Below are positions 43,701-52,906 of a stretch of DNA of 64,000 nucleotides, one piece after another (the stretch's first letter is position 1; each line of letters begins with the position of its first letter). A program made the position numbers and the translations under genes. This DNA comes from Acetobacteraceae bacterium (GTDB lineage Bacteria; Pseudomonadota; Alphaproteobacteria; Acetobacterales; Acetobacteraceae), in contig SHWL01000008.1 of the NCBI GenBank assembly GCA_009693865.1, forward strand, positions 1 through 64,000. The letters are read 5' to 3'. The notes beneath the pieces are model-generated. The model saw nothing but the letters and a program-made list of their open reading frames with translations, was not told the origin of the DNA and did not search any database.

Positions 43701-43822
43701 AGGCAGTCTTCCTCATTGGCCCGAGGAGCGCCCATGATGCGCGCCGCTCCTGACCGTGATATCAATCGCGCCAGGCGGCGGTGGCTGCAAGACCCGTGCG
43801 CTTGCCCAGGAGATCGATACCC

Positions 43823-46258
43823 ATGCGAGAGGCTTCCCCTGCGGCCCCCCAGGCTTTGCCGCCAGACCGCCTGTATCGCCGCACCGACCCCGCCGCTTTG
43901 GACTTCGCGACCACCGAGGAAATGGCGCAGTTGCCAGGCCTGATCCATCAGCCCCGCGCGCGGGAGGCGATCGGGTTCGGCACCTGCATCGGCCAGCCAG
44001 GTTTCAACATTTTCGCCGTGGGCGACACCGCCGGCCGGGTGCGGGAGGCAATTCGCCTCATGCTCGACGAAGCCGCGCTCAGTCAGCGAGGCCCGCCGGA
44101 TTGGGTGTACGTTTATAACTTCGCCGATCCGCAGCGGCCGCGGGCGTTGTCGCTGCCGGCGGGCCGGGCGCCGGGGTTCCAGAAGGCGGTTCACGACCTG
44201 ATCGCGGAGTTGAAAGCCGCGCTACCGGCGGTGTTCGAAAGTGAGGACTATCAGAAACAGCGCGGCGCCATGGAGCAGGCGATTCAGGCCAAAGGGCAGG
44301 CCGCGTTCGCCGCCCTGAATGAAAAAGCTCAGGCGAAGAATATCGCGATTTTGCGGACGCCGGCCGGATTCACGCTGGCGCCGATGCGCGATGGTAAGAT
44401 CGTTCCGCCGGCAGATTTCAACGCCTGGCCAAGGGACGAGCAACTCGCGATCCAGCAAGCGATCGAATCGCTGGAAAAAGATCTGGAAGACACGTTGCGC
44501 GGCATGCCGCGGCTGGAAAAGGAAACCCGTGACGCCGTGCAGGCGCTGGAGCGGGAGACGGCGCGTCTGGCGATGGAGCATCCGGTCGAACAGGCCAAGG
44601 CGGACTTCGCCGATCTGCCGGAGATCCTCGCGCATCTCGAGACACTCACCGCTGACCTTCTGCAAAACGTCCATTTGTTTACCGCGCGGCAGGAAGCCGC
44701 GGCCGATCCCGTGCTGGCCATGCGTCTGGACGGCGCGTTGGAAAAGTTCGAGATCAATGTTCTGATCTCCCAGTCCGACCACGGCTTGGATGCGCCGGTC
44801 GTGGAGGAGTTGAACCCGACCCTCGCCAATCTCGTTGGCCGCATCGAATACATGCAGATGCAGGGTGCGTTGGTCACCAATTTCCGGCAAATCAAGGCGG
44901 GCGCCCTGCATCGCGCGAATGGCGGCACTTTGCTCCTCGATGTCCGGGCCCTTTTGTCCGAGCCCTACTCCTGGGCCGCCCTGAAACGCGCGCTGACGCG
45001 GCGGGAAATCGTCATCGAGGACGTGACGCGTTTCATCGGCATGACCACGACGGTGTCGCTGGAGCCCGATCCGATCCCGCTCAACATCAAGGTCGTTCTG
45101 TTTGGCGACCGGTCTTTGTACTACATGCTCAGCGCCGCCGATCCCGATCTCGCGCGCCACTTCAAGGTGTTGGCCGATTTCGACGACTCGTTCGAGCGTA
45201 CCGTCGAAAATGAAATGATGCTGGCGCGCATGATCGGCGCGATGGCGAAGCAGGAAGGACTCAAACCGCTCGACCGCGAAGCCGTGGGCCGGATCATCGA
45301 GCATGCGGCGCGCATCGCCGAAGATCAGACCCACCTGACTTTGCGTGTCGAGTTGATTCGCGATCTGGTGACCGAGATCAGTCACTGGGCCGGTGTCGCC
45401 CATCGTACCGTCGCGACAAAGGATGACGTGGAACACGCGATCGCGAAGCAGATCGCGCGGGCCTCGCGAATTCGCGACCTCGGGCAATCGATGATTGTTC
45501 GGAACATCGCATTGATCGACACTTCTGGCGCCCAGGTCGGCCAGGTCAATGGTCTCAGCGTCATGTCTCTGGGTGGTTTCGCCTTTGGGAAGCCCACCCG
45601 CATCACATGCAGCGTGCGGCCCGGCGCGGGCCGGATCGTCGATATCGAACGCGAGGTCGAACTGGGCGGACCGCTGCATTCGAAAGGCGTGCTGATCTTG
45701 TCAGGCTATCTGGCAAGCCGTTACGGTCAGGATACGCCGATTTCGCTCAACGCCAGTCTGGTGTTCGAACAATCCTACGGTGGCGTCGACGGTGACAGCG
45801 CGTCCTCAACGGAGTTGTATGCGCTGCTGTCGGCGATTTCGGAATTGCCTTTGCGGCAGGACATCGCGGTGACCGGGTCGGTCAACCAGCACGGAATCGT
45901 GCAGGCGATCGGCGGTGCGAACGACAAGATCGAGGGATATTTCGACATTTGCGTGGCGCGTGGTCTGACAGGCACGCAGGGTGTGATGATTCCGGCCAGC
46001 AACGCCCAGAATCTGATGTTGAGGGCGGACGTGACGGAGGCGTGTGCGTCCGGGAAATTCTCGATCTGGCCGATTGAAACCATCGGCCAGGGAATCGAAC
46101 TGCTGACCGGCCATGCGATGGGGGAGCGCGGCGTGGACGGCATTTACCCTGAGGGCACGGTCAACCGCGCCGTCGTTGACCGGCTCGAACGCTTCGCGCG
46201 GGTCGTCAAGGAGGTCGGGGGCAAATCGGAGGACGGTGGGAAAGGAGACAAAACATGA
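43823..46258 (+). CDS. Lon-like protease with degenerate ATPase motif (AAA_32/LonC-related)
   Basis: An 811-residue protein. The C-terminal Lon protease domain has GDSASSTELYALLSAI (catalytic serine) and GGANDKIEGYFD (catalytic lysine). The N-terminal domain begins RTDPAALDFATT and contains FNIFAVGDTAGRVREAI, where a Walker A GPxGxGK is expected; the lysine is missing. A long helical insert (about residues 120-270) follows. The protease is therefore probably ATP-independent or uses an unusual cofactor site. The ATG at 43823 is preferred to 43781 on its AGGAG site. It overlaps the next gene by ATGA. Confidence 0.88.
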   Translation: MREASPAAPQALPPDRLYRRTDPAALDFATTEEMAQLPGLIHQPRAREAIGFGTCIGQPGFNIFAVGDTAGRVREAIRLMLDEAALSQRGPPDWVYVYNFADPQRPRALSLPAGRAPGFQKAVHDLIAELKAALPAVFESEDYQKQRGAMEQAIQAKGQAAFAALNEKAQAKNIAILRTPAGFTLAPMRDGKIVPPADFNAWPRDEQLAIQQAIESLEKDLEDTLRGMPRLEKETRDAVQALERETARLAMEHPVEQAKADFADLPEILAHLETLTADLLQNVHLFTARQEAAADPVLAMRLDGALEKFEINVLISQSDHGLDAPVVEELNPTLANLVGRIEYMQMQGALVTNFRQIKAGALHRANGGTLLLDVRALLSEPYSWAALKRALTRREIVIEDVTRFIGMTTTVSLEPDPIPLNIKVVLFGDRSLYYMLSAADPDLARHFKVLADFDDSFERTVENEMMLARMIGAMAKQEGLKPLDREAVGRIIEHAARIAEDQTHLTLRVELIRDLVTEISHWAGVAHRTVATKDDVEHAIAKQIARASRIRDLGQSMIVRNIALIDTSGAQVGQVNGLSVMSLGGFAFGKPTRITCSVRPGAGRIVDIEREVELGGPLHSKGVLILSGYLASRYGQDTPISLNASLVFEQSYGGVDGDSASSTELYALLSAISELPLRQDIAVTGSVNQHGIVQAIGGANDKIEGYFDICVARGLTGTQGVMIPASNAQNLMLRADVTEACASGKFSIWPIETIGQGIELLTGHAMGERGVDGIYPEGTVNRAVVDRLERFARVVKEVGGKSEDGGKGDKT

Positions 46259-47031
46259 CCGAGACCCGGTTCCGGCGCCTGGTTCTGGAACTCGGCCACG
46301 GCGCCGCCGATCCCGCGACCATCAGCGCGGCGGCGTCCTTCGCGCGAATCCTCGGCCTCGACCTGTTCGCGCTGTTCGTCGAGGATGAGGCGTTGCTGCG
46401 GGTCAGCGATCTGCCCTTCACCCGGGAGATCAGTCCAGTGACGTTCCGGTGGCGGCCCTTGCAGGCCGGCCAACTGGAAATCGACCTGCGCGCCACCGCC
46501 GATCGCGCGCGCCGGCATTTGGCGGCGGCGGCCCGGGCAACCGGAATCCGGCAGAGCTTCCAGGTGTACCGCGGCGATCCCGGCTCACACGTGATCGAGA
46601 CCTGCGTCGCCACCGATATCGTCGTGGTCTCGCCGCCTCGCCGGGTGGAGGGAGACACCGCGCACGGGTACCAGGTGTTACGCGAGACGGCGCGTCTTTC
46701 GGCCGCTTCGGTTCTATGGCTGCCACCTGCCGCCGTGCCGCGGTCCGGGCCGATCGTGGCGGTCGCCGCTGATCCGGACGACCCGGGTTTGGGTGTCGCG
46801 CGCCGCGTCGCGGACCAGACGCGCGAACGGCTGGTGGTCTTGATGCCCGAGGCGGCGATCGGGGACGCCGTGGCGGTCCGGCCGCTGCGGGGTGAATCCC
46901 TTCAGGACCTTGCCGCCACCCTCGATGATGTAAAGGAACGGTTGATCGTGATGTCGCGGGCTGGACCGTTGGGTGACATGGGCGCGCGCGTGTCGGTTCA
47001 GCGTGGCGTGCCGGTGCTGGTGGTCGAATGA
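46255..47031 (+). CDS. Universal-stress-protein-like protein coupled to the Lon-like gene
   Basis: A 258-residue protein with two alpha/beta halves that read like USP-type domains (RLVLELGHGAADP, SFARILGLDLFALFVED, RVSVQRGVPVLVVE). No ATP-binding G-x2-G-x9-G motif is obvious, so the assignment is tentative. It overlaps the Lon-like protease by ATGA. A partner or substrate-delivery role is possible but inferred only from position. Confidence 0.65.
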   Translation: MTETRFRRLVLELGHGAADPATISAAASFARILGLDLFALFVEDEALLRVSDLPFTREISPVTFRWRPLQAGQLEIDLRATADRARRHLAAAARATGIRQSFQVYRGDPGSHVIETCVATDIVVVSPPRRVEGDTAHGYQVLRETARLSAASVLWLPPAAVPRSGPIVAVAADPDDPGLGVARRVADQTRERLVVLMPEAAIGDAVAVRPLRGESLQDLAATLDDVKERLIVMSRAGPLGDMGARVSVQRGVPVLVVE

Positions 47032-47049
47032 TACCGGTGTCCGCCGGGT

Positions 47050-47934
47050 TCAGTGGCGGCAGAGGCGGGAGGCTTCGGCGGCCAGGGCCTCGATCAGCAC
47101 GGTCAGATCCCGCTGCGTTTCGGTGAACCCCGCCGATCGTTCGAATTTCGTCTCGTCCATGTAAAGATCACGCGCGATTTCGATTTGAAGGGCATGCACG
47201 TTTTCTCTCGGCCGGCCATAATGGCGGGTGATGAACCCGCCCGCGTATGGATCGTTGCGGCGAACCCGGTAGCCCAGATCGACCAGCCGCCGTTCCACGA
47301 ACCGAATGATATAGGGCGCGCAGGATGTGCCATGCGCGTCGCCCAACACGATGTCGGCCAGCCGGTCGCCTTTCCCGTTGACCGGAATGTGCGACGGCAT
47401 CGAATGGCAGTCGATCAGCACGCACTGCCCAAAAACCGCTCGCGTGCCATTGACCAGTGCCACGAGCGTTTCATGGAAGGGTTTCCAGCAGGACAGAATC
47501 CTCTGCTCGGCGTCCGCGAACAACAGCTTCCCCTGGTAGATCGCCTCGCCGGACCCGACCACGCGGGCGATGGTGCCCAGACCAGCAGTGACGCGAGCGC
47601 TGGTGGTGTTCACCCAGGAGGGGAGCTCGTCGGCGAACATCGCCGGATCGAGTTCCCACTGCTCCCGGTTCGGATCGCACCAGGCGCGCGGGAAAGTGGC
47701 ATGGATCAACGGCGCACCGGAACCGATGGCGGCGGAGAACAATTCCTCGACAAAACTGTCCTCGCTGCGGCGCAAGCCGAATGCGTCCAGCCGCGACGCA
47801 TCCAGAAATTCCGCCGGGTAGCAGCGGCCGGAATGCGGTGACGCGAACACCAGCGGCGTCGTTTGCGACGCTGGGCGGGCGACGAGGACGAGCGGCTGGG
47901 TCAAATCTGGCGCGGGTGCGACGGGGACATCCAT
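47050..47934 (-). CDS. N-formylglutamate amidohydrolase-family protein
   Basis: A 294-residue zinc hydrolase. It has FASPHSGRCYPAEF with the first metal histidine, RSEDSFVEELF, and the segment DCHSMPSHIP with the second. Members remove formyl groups in histidine degradation or hydrolyse related amides. No hut genes are nearby, so a role outside histidine catabolism is likely. The ATG at 47934 was chosen over 48069, which lies in the divergent promoter region. Confidence 0.87.
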   Translation of the reverse strand: MDVPVAPAPDLTQPLVLVARPASQTTPLVFASPHSGRCYPAEFLDASRLDAFGLRRSEDSFVEELFSAAIGSGAPLIHATFPRAWCDPNREQWELDPAMFADELPSWVNTTSARVTAGLGTIARVVGSGEAIYQGKLLFADAEQRILSCWKPFHETLVALVNGTRAVFGQCVLIDCHSMPSHIPVNGKGDRLADIVLGDAHGTSCAPYIIRFVERRLVDLGYRVRRNDPYAGGFITRHYGRPRENVHALQIEIARDLYMDETKFERSAGFTETQRDLTVLIEALAAEASRLCRH

Positions 47935-48062
47935 GGGCCCATTCAAGCGGGACGCGGCGTCGCTGTCACCTGGCCGATCGCGTGAGTTCGCGTCATTGGA
48001 CGTCCCTGCCTCCGCGCGTAGGGTACCCGTCCGGTTTTCCAGCGGGAACAGGGGAAGCAGCC

Positions 48063-49409
48063 ATGGCACACGAAACAGTTCGCCTCGCGGAATACGCGGC
48101 GGGATTGCGCTACGAGGACATTCCGCGGCACGTCATCGAGCGGGCCAAGGACTGCATCATCGACACCGTGGCGGTGATCGTGCTTGGCAACGGCCTGCCG
48201 TGGAGCCAGATCATCAGCCGGTACGCCCAACGCATCGGCGCCGGTGGCCGCTCCCGTATCCTGGGCTCGGACGGGCCACTGTTGCAGGCGCCAGCGGCGG
48301 CGCTGGCGAATGGGACGCTGGCGCATGCATTCGAGTCGGACAATCTGACCAAACCCGGCGCCGGGGTACATCCGGGTGGAACCTTGCTGCCTGCGGGGCT
48401 CGCCGTGGCGCAGGAACTTGGCTTGTCCGGACGGGATCTGATCACCGCCGTGGTGGCGGGGTACGAGGTCATGTACCGGATTGGTTACGCGACAAAACAT
48501 AGCAACGAACGCCGGGGATTTCACGCACCTGGAACGACCGGACCGTTCGGCGCGGCGGTGGCGGCGGGTAGGTTACTGGGCTTGGACGCAAGCCAAATGA
48601 CCAACGCTTTGGGCATCGCGGGGTCGCTGGCTGGTGGACTGATGGAATTCGCCCGCTCCGGCACCGGCGCGATGGTGAAACGATTGCATCTCGGCCGCGC
48701 CGGCGAGAGCGGTGTGATGGCCGCGAACCTCGCCGCCGATGGGTTCACCGGCCCGGTCAGCGTGCTGGAAGGGGAGGCCGGATTTTTGAAAGTGTTCTGC
48801 ACGGAGTGGGATGTGAGCGATCTGACCCGCGGGCTGGGGACCGAGTGGAAGACGATGACTCTGTGTCTGAAACGATTCCCCGTGCATATGACGGCGCAAA
48901 CCGGGGTGCAGGCGGTGCTGGAATTACGGGCCGAGCATGGGTTCACTGGTATGGACGTGGATCGGGTGACGGTGGCGGGCACCGAGCGGATGGCGACAAT
49001 CAATAATATCCGCGACCCCACCGACATCATGATGGCGCAATATTCAATTCCGTTCTGTGTGGCGCTGGCATTGTTCCGCGATCCGCGCGATCCCGCGTCG
49101 TTCGATGACTCGGCATTGAGCGACGCGGCGATCCGGGAGATGTGCGCGCTTGTGTCGGTGGTGGCGGCCGATCCGCCGCCGGCCAACCCGTCGGCGAGTA
49201 TCGTGACGGTCGTGCTGAAGGACGGCCGGTCGGTGACGAAGGAGGTCGCGGAGTTCAATGGGACTCCGGCACGGCCATTGGATCGCGGGGAATTACGGGA
49301 GAAATTCGTCACCTTGACGCGGGCTCGATACGGGGCTGAGGCCGCCGGGCTGTTTGATCGACTGCAAAGGTTGGAGGAGGAGAAGGAGCTCGGATGGGTG
49401 GGGGCATGA
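48063..49409 (+). CDS. MmgE/PrpD-family protein
   Basis: A 448-residue MmgE/PrpD protein. The opening segment RLAEYAAGLRYEDIP, the middle HAFESDNLTKPGAGVHPG and the C-terminal half fit the family, which includes 2-methylcitrate and cis-aconitate dehydratases. No prpB/prpC genes are adjacent, so the substrate may be another branched hydroxy acid. The ATG at 48063 has a GGGGAAG-type site; the frame is open back to 47781, but this is not family-like. The gene is followed by a repeat-rich gap. Confidence 0.87.
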   Translation: MAHETVRLAEYAAGLRYEDIPRHVIERAKDCIIDTVAVIVLGNGLPWSQIISRYAQRIGAGGRSRILGSDGPLLQAPAAALANGTLAHAFESDNLTKPGAGVHPGGTLLPAGLAVAQELGLSGRDLITAVVAGYEVMYRIGYATKHSNERRGFHAPGTTGPFGAAVAAGRLLGLDASQMTNALGIAGSLAGGLMEFARSGTGAMVKRLHLGRAGESGVMAANLAADGFTGPVSVLEGEAGFLKVFCTEWDVSDLTRGLGTEWKTMTLCLKRFPVHMTAQTGVQAVLELRAEHGFTGMDVDRVTVAGTERMATINNIRDPTDIMMAQYSIPFCVALALFRDPRDPASFDDSALSDAAIREMCALVSVVAADPPPANPSASIVTVVLKDGRSVTKEVAEFNGTPARPLDRGELREKFVTLTRARYGAEAAGLFDRLQRLEEEKELGWVGA

Positions 49410-49442
49410 TACCAGCGGTCCAAATTTTTGACCGGTGGCAAT

Positions 49443-49540
49443 GCCCTTTCCACGTCATCCCCGGACTCGTTCCGGGGACCCGAAGCGGCACGGTACCGCG
49501 ACCGGTCCACGGGACAAGCCCGTGGAAGACGATGTAGGGC
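49443..49540. repeat. 98-bp composite palindromic repeat (REP/BIME-like)
   Basis: Bounded by the inverted pair GCCCT and AGGGC, it holds two hairpins: TCCCCGGA/TCCGGGGA (49458-49478) and TCCACGGG/CCCGTGGA (49506-49526). Between them is a 25-bp core (49480-49504), CCGAAGCGGCACGG then TACCGCGACCG, which matches the core of the repeat at 29556-29580 (minus strand) at 24 of 25 positions. The flanking hairpins differ. Confidence 0.8.
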
Positions 49541-49566
49541 AAGAGTCAACACCTCGGCCGTTGGCA

Positions 49567-49581
49567 TGATACATCGTATCA
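49567..49581. promoter_or_regulatory. Perfect 15-bp dyad TGATACATCGTATCA
   Basis: TGATAC and GTATCA are perfectly inverted around ATC, and a further TGATACC follows a few bases later (49584). It looks like an operator, but it lies between two convergent genes, so no obvious promoter is served. A ten-base direct repeat GGCATGATAC (49403 and 49563) also brackets the neighbouring repeat. Confidence 0.35.
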
Positions 49582-49644
49582 CCTGATACCAAAAAAGGAA
49601 CCGGACCGATCGGCCCTGGCTGCTATACGACCGCTGGCGTAACG

Positions 49645-50640
49645 TCAGGCCACTGCCTCTGGCCGCCCCGACGCCGCGGAGCGCAAAATCGCCTCAAATA
49701 CCGCCACACCATGACGAATGTCGGACAGCGGTGTTGGAAACGGGCGTTTCCCGTCGATGGCGGCCGCGAACGCTTCCAGTTCCGCGGTCAACAGGTTGAA
49801 CCCCTTGGTTTCGAAAACCTCCGGCACCGCGGGCGTGTGGGCGTCACCGGGTAACGCCGCGATTTGTCGAAAAGTCGCCATTGGATGGCCCAGGATTTCG
49901 GCGAAGCCAGCGGTGCCGAAGACGGCCATGCGGTAGTTCGGTGTCGCGACAGTGGAACAGAAAATGTGCCCTTTCGCGCCACTTTCGAACGTCAGCAGCA
50001 GGTCAGTCGTATCGTCCGCGACCTTCGCCGCGCGCCGCGCGACCTGGGCGAACACACTGGCGACCGGACCGAGCAGATCGATCATTCCGTCGACCAGATG
50101 CACGCCGATGGCGGTCATCGCGCCTCCGGGCGCTTCCTCCGGCCGCGCGCGCCAGGCGTCTTCCGTCATGTCCAGGCCGTGCAGCGCGGTCTGCTCGGCG
50201 CTGGCGGTGACGATGGTGCCAAGTGAGCCGGTCCGCACCGCCTCCCGCAACCGCGCCATGGAGGGGTGGAAGCGCCGGTTGAACCCAACCGCCAGGACGA
50301 CGCCCGCTTTGTCCGCGGCTTCCAGCATCCGGTCCGCGTCCGCGAGCGTCAGGGCGAACGGCTTTTCCACGAAGATGTGTTTGCCCGACGCGGCGGCGCG
50401 GAGAACCTGATCCCGGTGCTGGCTATGCGGTGTGGCGAGAACCACCGCGTCTACAGCGGGATCGCGCAGGATGTCGTCAAAATCGGAGGTCCAGCGCAGG
50501 CTTTTCTCGCGGCAGAATGCCTCGGCGGTTTGCCGGGTGCGGGTATTGGCGGCGATGAAACGCAACGTGGCGCTGTCCGCCGTGCTGTTGACCAGGTTCT
50601 TGCCCCACCGGCCAAGGCCCGCGATCGCCGCGCATATCAT
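49645..50640 (-). CDS. Gfo/Idh/MocA-family oxidoreductase
   Basis: A 331-residue NAD(P)-dependent oxidoreductase. The Rossmann start CAAIAGLGRWGKNL is followed by the family EKPFALTLADADRMLEAA, with the EKP lysine, and GFNRRFHPSM. Members act on sugars, inositols or other polyols. It has no tightly spaced neighbours (110 bp to the HD gene upstream), and the substrate is unknown. Confidence 0.9.
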   Translation of the reverse strand: MICAAIAGLGRWGKNLVNSTADSATLRFIAANTRTRQTAEAFCREKSLRWTSDFDDILRDPAVDAVVLATPHSQHRDQVLRAAASGKHIFVEKPFALTLADADRMLEAADKAGVVLAVGFNRRFHPSMARLREAVRTGSLGTIVTASAEQTALHGLDMTEDAWRARPEEAPGGAMTAIGVHLVDGMIDLLGPVASVFAQVARRAAKVADDTTDLLLTFESGAKGHIFCSTVATPNYRMAVFGTAGFAEILGHPMATFRQIAALPGDAHTPAVPEVFETKGFNLLTAELEAFAAAIDGKRPFPTPLSDIRHGVAVFEAILRSAASGRPEAVA

Positions 50641-50750
50641 GTCGTGTCCTCCTGCCCTTTGCCGAGGTCATGCGTTTTGGGCACGCGCGCCAGCATGACG
50701 GACGAAACATACCGGCCTGGACGTGTCAGGTCCAACCAAAGGCCAGGCTG

Positions 50751-51425
50751 TCAGGAGGACGGGACGTCCTCGACCTCGGCCAGGAACGCCGACACAAATT
50801 CCCGCATCAACAGTGCCCGCGCCGCCGCCAGGCGCTGCCCCTCGCTCGTCAGAAACCCGTCCGCCACCTTGAACAATTTCACCGGGAAATGATCCAACGC
50901 GTAGGTCCGGTCTTCCAGAGGCCGAGCCACGGCTCGCGGATCGCCAGGATGATACAGCGCGCCGCCCATCCGTCCGCCGATATGGAAACACCGCGCGACG
51001 CCGATGGCACCGATCGAGTCCAACCGGTCAGCGTCCTGCAGGATCATGGCCTCTCTGGTCGCCGCCATGAGGCCGGCGGAATAACTATGCGTCTCGATCG
51101 CGTGCGTCAGCGCGTCGACCCGCCTCGCGTCCCACCCCAGCGGCGCCACGATCTCCCGTGCCCGCACCGCCGACAACCGCGACGCCTGCGACCGCAGCGG
51201 CGAGCTTTTTTCCACTGGCACGCAGTCATGCAGGATCGTCGCGGCCAGCAGCAGTTCCGTGTCGCAGCCTGGTTCCGTCCGTGCGATTCGCGTCACGTTC
51301 CGCCAGACGCGGATAATGTGGGACAGATCGTGCGACCCATCCGTGCCGTTGGCGTCGAACGTACTCAGCAAGCGGTCCGCGAGGGCCTGATGCGGTGCAA
51401 AGGGCTCGGTCATGCGGCGGGACAT
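50751..51425 (-). CDS. HD-domain phosphohydrolase
   Basis: A 224-residue metal-dependent phosphohydrolase. The HD superfamily residues appear in order: HDLSHIIRVWRN, LHDCVPVEKSS (HD pair), then ETHSYSAG and ILQDADRLDSIGAIG. Related small HD proteins hydrolyse nucleotides or metabolite phosphates. An ATG at 51413 would shorten it by four residues. It is divergent from the SMP-30 gene, with about 90 bp between them. Confidence 0.87.
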   Translation of the reverse strand: MSRRMTEPFAPHQALADRLLSTFDANGTDGSHDLSHIIRVWRNVTRIARTEPGCDTELLLAATILHDCVPVEKSSPLRSQASRLSAVRAREIVAPLGWDARRVDALTHAIETHSYSAGLMAATREAMILQDADRLDSIGAIGVARCFHIGGRMGGALYHPGDPRAVARPLEDRTYALDHFPVKLFKVADGFLTSEGQRLAAARALLMREFVSAFLAEVEDVPSS

Positions 51426-51515
51426 CCTTCAGGCGGTTGGGGCGACCGGCAGATTACGCCATACTCAGCCGAGAGACACCGGGCACGATCCACGGCGAGC
51501 AAACGGGGGAACCGC

Positions 51516-52382
51516 ATGAGCACATTCGAACTGGTCTGGGACTCCCGGTGCGGCGTCGCGGAATCACCCGTCTGGGACGCGGCAAACCGGCGGCTGCTGT
51601 TCTGCGACATCGGCGGCAAGAAAATCAACGCACTGTCCGTGGACGACGGTGGCCGGGAAACCTGGGATCTGCCGGAGGTCGTTGGCAGTTTCGGTTTGTG
51701 CCGCTCCGGCCGGCTGATCGTCGCCCTACGCCATCGCGCGGTACTGTTCGACACGAAGACGAAAACGGTCACCGATCTGACCCCCGCGGTGGCGGAACCC
51801 GTCACCAACCGGCTGAATGACGGCAAGGCCGGTCCCGATGGCGCGTTCTGGGTCGGGAGCATGGACGAAAACTCGCCGCGCCAGCCGTTGGGTGCGCTGT
51901 ACCGCGTCACCGCCGATGGCCGGATCGAGAAAAAATCCGAGGGTTACGCCGTGTCCAACGGCCTCGCCTGGTCGCCCGACGGCAGGATCATGTACCATTC
52001 CGATTCGACCTCCGCGATCGTGGAGGCCTGGGATTTCGATCCCGCGACCGGTGACATGACCAACCATCGCGTCATCGCGAAATTGTCCAACGAGGAGGGC
52101 CGCCCGGACGGCGCCGCGATGGATATCGACGGCAATTATTGGTCCGCCGGTCCCTCGGCCGGGTGCGTCAACTGCTTCTCTCCCACCGGTCAGTTACTGA
52201 AGAAATTGCCCTTCCCGGTGCCCGGCCCGACCATGCCGTGCTTCGCCGGGGAGTTCATGTATGTTACCTCGCTGCGGGAGGGAAAATCCGCCGAAACCCT
52301 CCAGCAATTCCCCACCCTGGGCGGATTGTTCCGTGCTGCCGCGCCCGCCAAAGGCGCCGATGTCGGCGTCTTCGCGGATTGA
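51516..52382 (+). CDS. SMP-30/gluconolactonase-family protein
   Basis: A 288-residue six-bladed propeller. Metal ligands typical of the SMP-30/gluconolactonase family are visible: Glu in CGVAESPVWD, Asn in VTNRLNDGK and in YAVSNGLAW, and Asp in SPDGRIMYHSDS. Members hydrolyse lactones of sugar acids. The ATG at 51516 is fixed by a GGGGGA-type site; the frame is open back to 50670 through the opposing HD gene, which is a shadow. Confidence 0.9.
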   Translation: MSTFELVWDSRCGVAESPVWDAANRRLLFCDIGGKKINALSVDDGGRETWDLPEVVGSFGLCRSGRLIVALRHRAVLFDTKTKTVTDLTPAVAEPVTNRLNDGKAGPDGAFWVGSMDENSPRQPLGALYRVTADGRIEKKSEGYAVSNGLAWSPDGRIMYHSDSTSAIVEAWDFDPATGDMTNHRVIAKLSNEEGRPDGAAMDIDGNYWSAGPSAGCVNCFSPTGQLLKKLPFPVPGPTMPCFAGEFMYVTSLREGKSAETLQQFPTLGGLFRAAAPAKGADVGVFAD

Positions 52383-52496
52383 TCCGGGAGATGCCTGGCC
52401 GATGGCGGGCCTGACCGAAGGTTATGTCTTTTTTGGTTGCATGAGGGCCGGGATGCCACCAGATTTCCATGGGCTATCCGAAAGGAATTGGAAAAC

Positions 52497-52748
52497 ATGA
52501 AACGTCATATCACGCTGGCCGCGCTCGGCCTTGGTACGCTGTTGTCGGCGTCGGCATGCACCAATCCCTACGATCCCGGCCAGCGTGCCGTCGGGGGCGC
52601 TCTGATCGGTGCCGGGACGGGCGCCGCGATCGGGGCGGTCGCCGGCGGTGGCCGAGGTGCCGCGACCGGTGCGCTGATCGGTGGCGGGGTTGGCGCCGCT
52701 GGCGGTTACCTGACCACCCCACAACGGCCCCAGTACGGCGGTTACTGA
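52497..52748 (+). CDS. Small lipoprotein with glycine-zipper
   Basis: An 83-residue protein. It has a lipoprotein signal peptide with a lipobox (LLSASAC) and then a glycine-zipper segment with many GAxxG repeats (GALIGAGTGAAIGAVAGG), as in SlyB- or YMGG-type outer-membrane proteins. It is likely an outer-membrane or periplasmic lipoprotein. The ATG at 52497 gives the short signal; the frame upstream is open to 52437. Confidence 0.8.
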   Translation: MKRHITLAALGLGTLLSASACTNPYDPGQRAVGGALIGAGTGAAIGAVAGGGRGAATGALIGGGVGAAGGYLTTPQRPQYGGY

Positions 52749-52754
52749 GGCGAT

Positions 52755-52789
52755 CGGTCTCGGCGAAGCGCCAGCGGCGCGTGAGACCG
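52755..52789 (+). terminator. Hairpin after the lipoprotein gene
   Basis: CGGTCTC (52755-52761) pairs with GAGACCG (52783-52789), with further G-C pairing inside. No U-tract follows. It lies between convergent genes. Confidence 0.35.
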
Positions 52790-52906
52790 GTCAATTCCGG
52801 TCAACGTAAAGGCGCGTCTCCCCCGCTTGGCCACGTGTCTCGGTCATTGTGGTCGCGAGCGCCGTAATTCGACACTCGAGGCCAGTACAGGCGAACCCGC
52901 CGTCTC

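Noticed and set aside
44222-45679. Minus-strand frame of 485 codons
   Set aside because: Antisense of the Lon-like protease gene.
50670-52382. 570-codon frame starting well before the SMP-30 gene
   Set aside because: The first 280 codons are antisense to the HD gene; the family-like part starts at 51516 with its own ribosome binding site.
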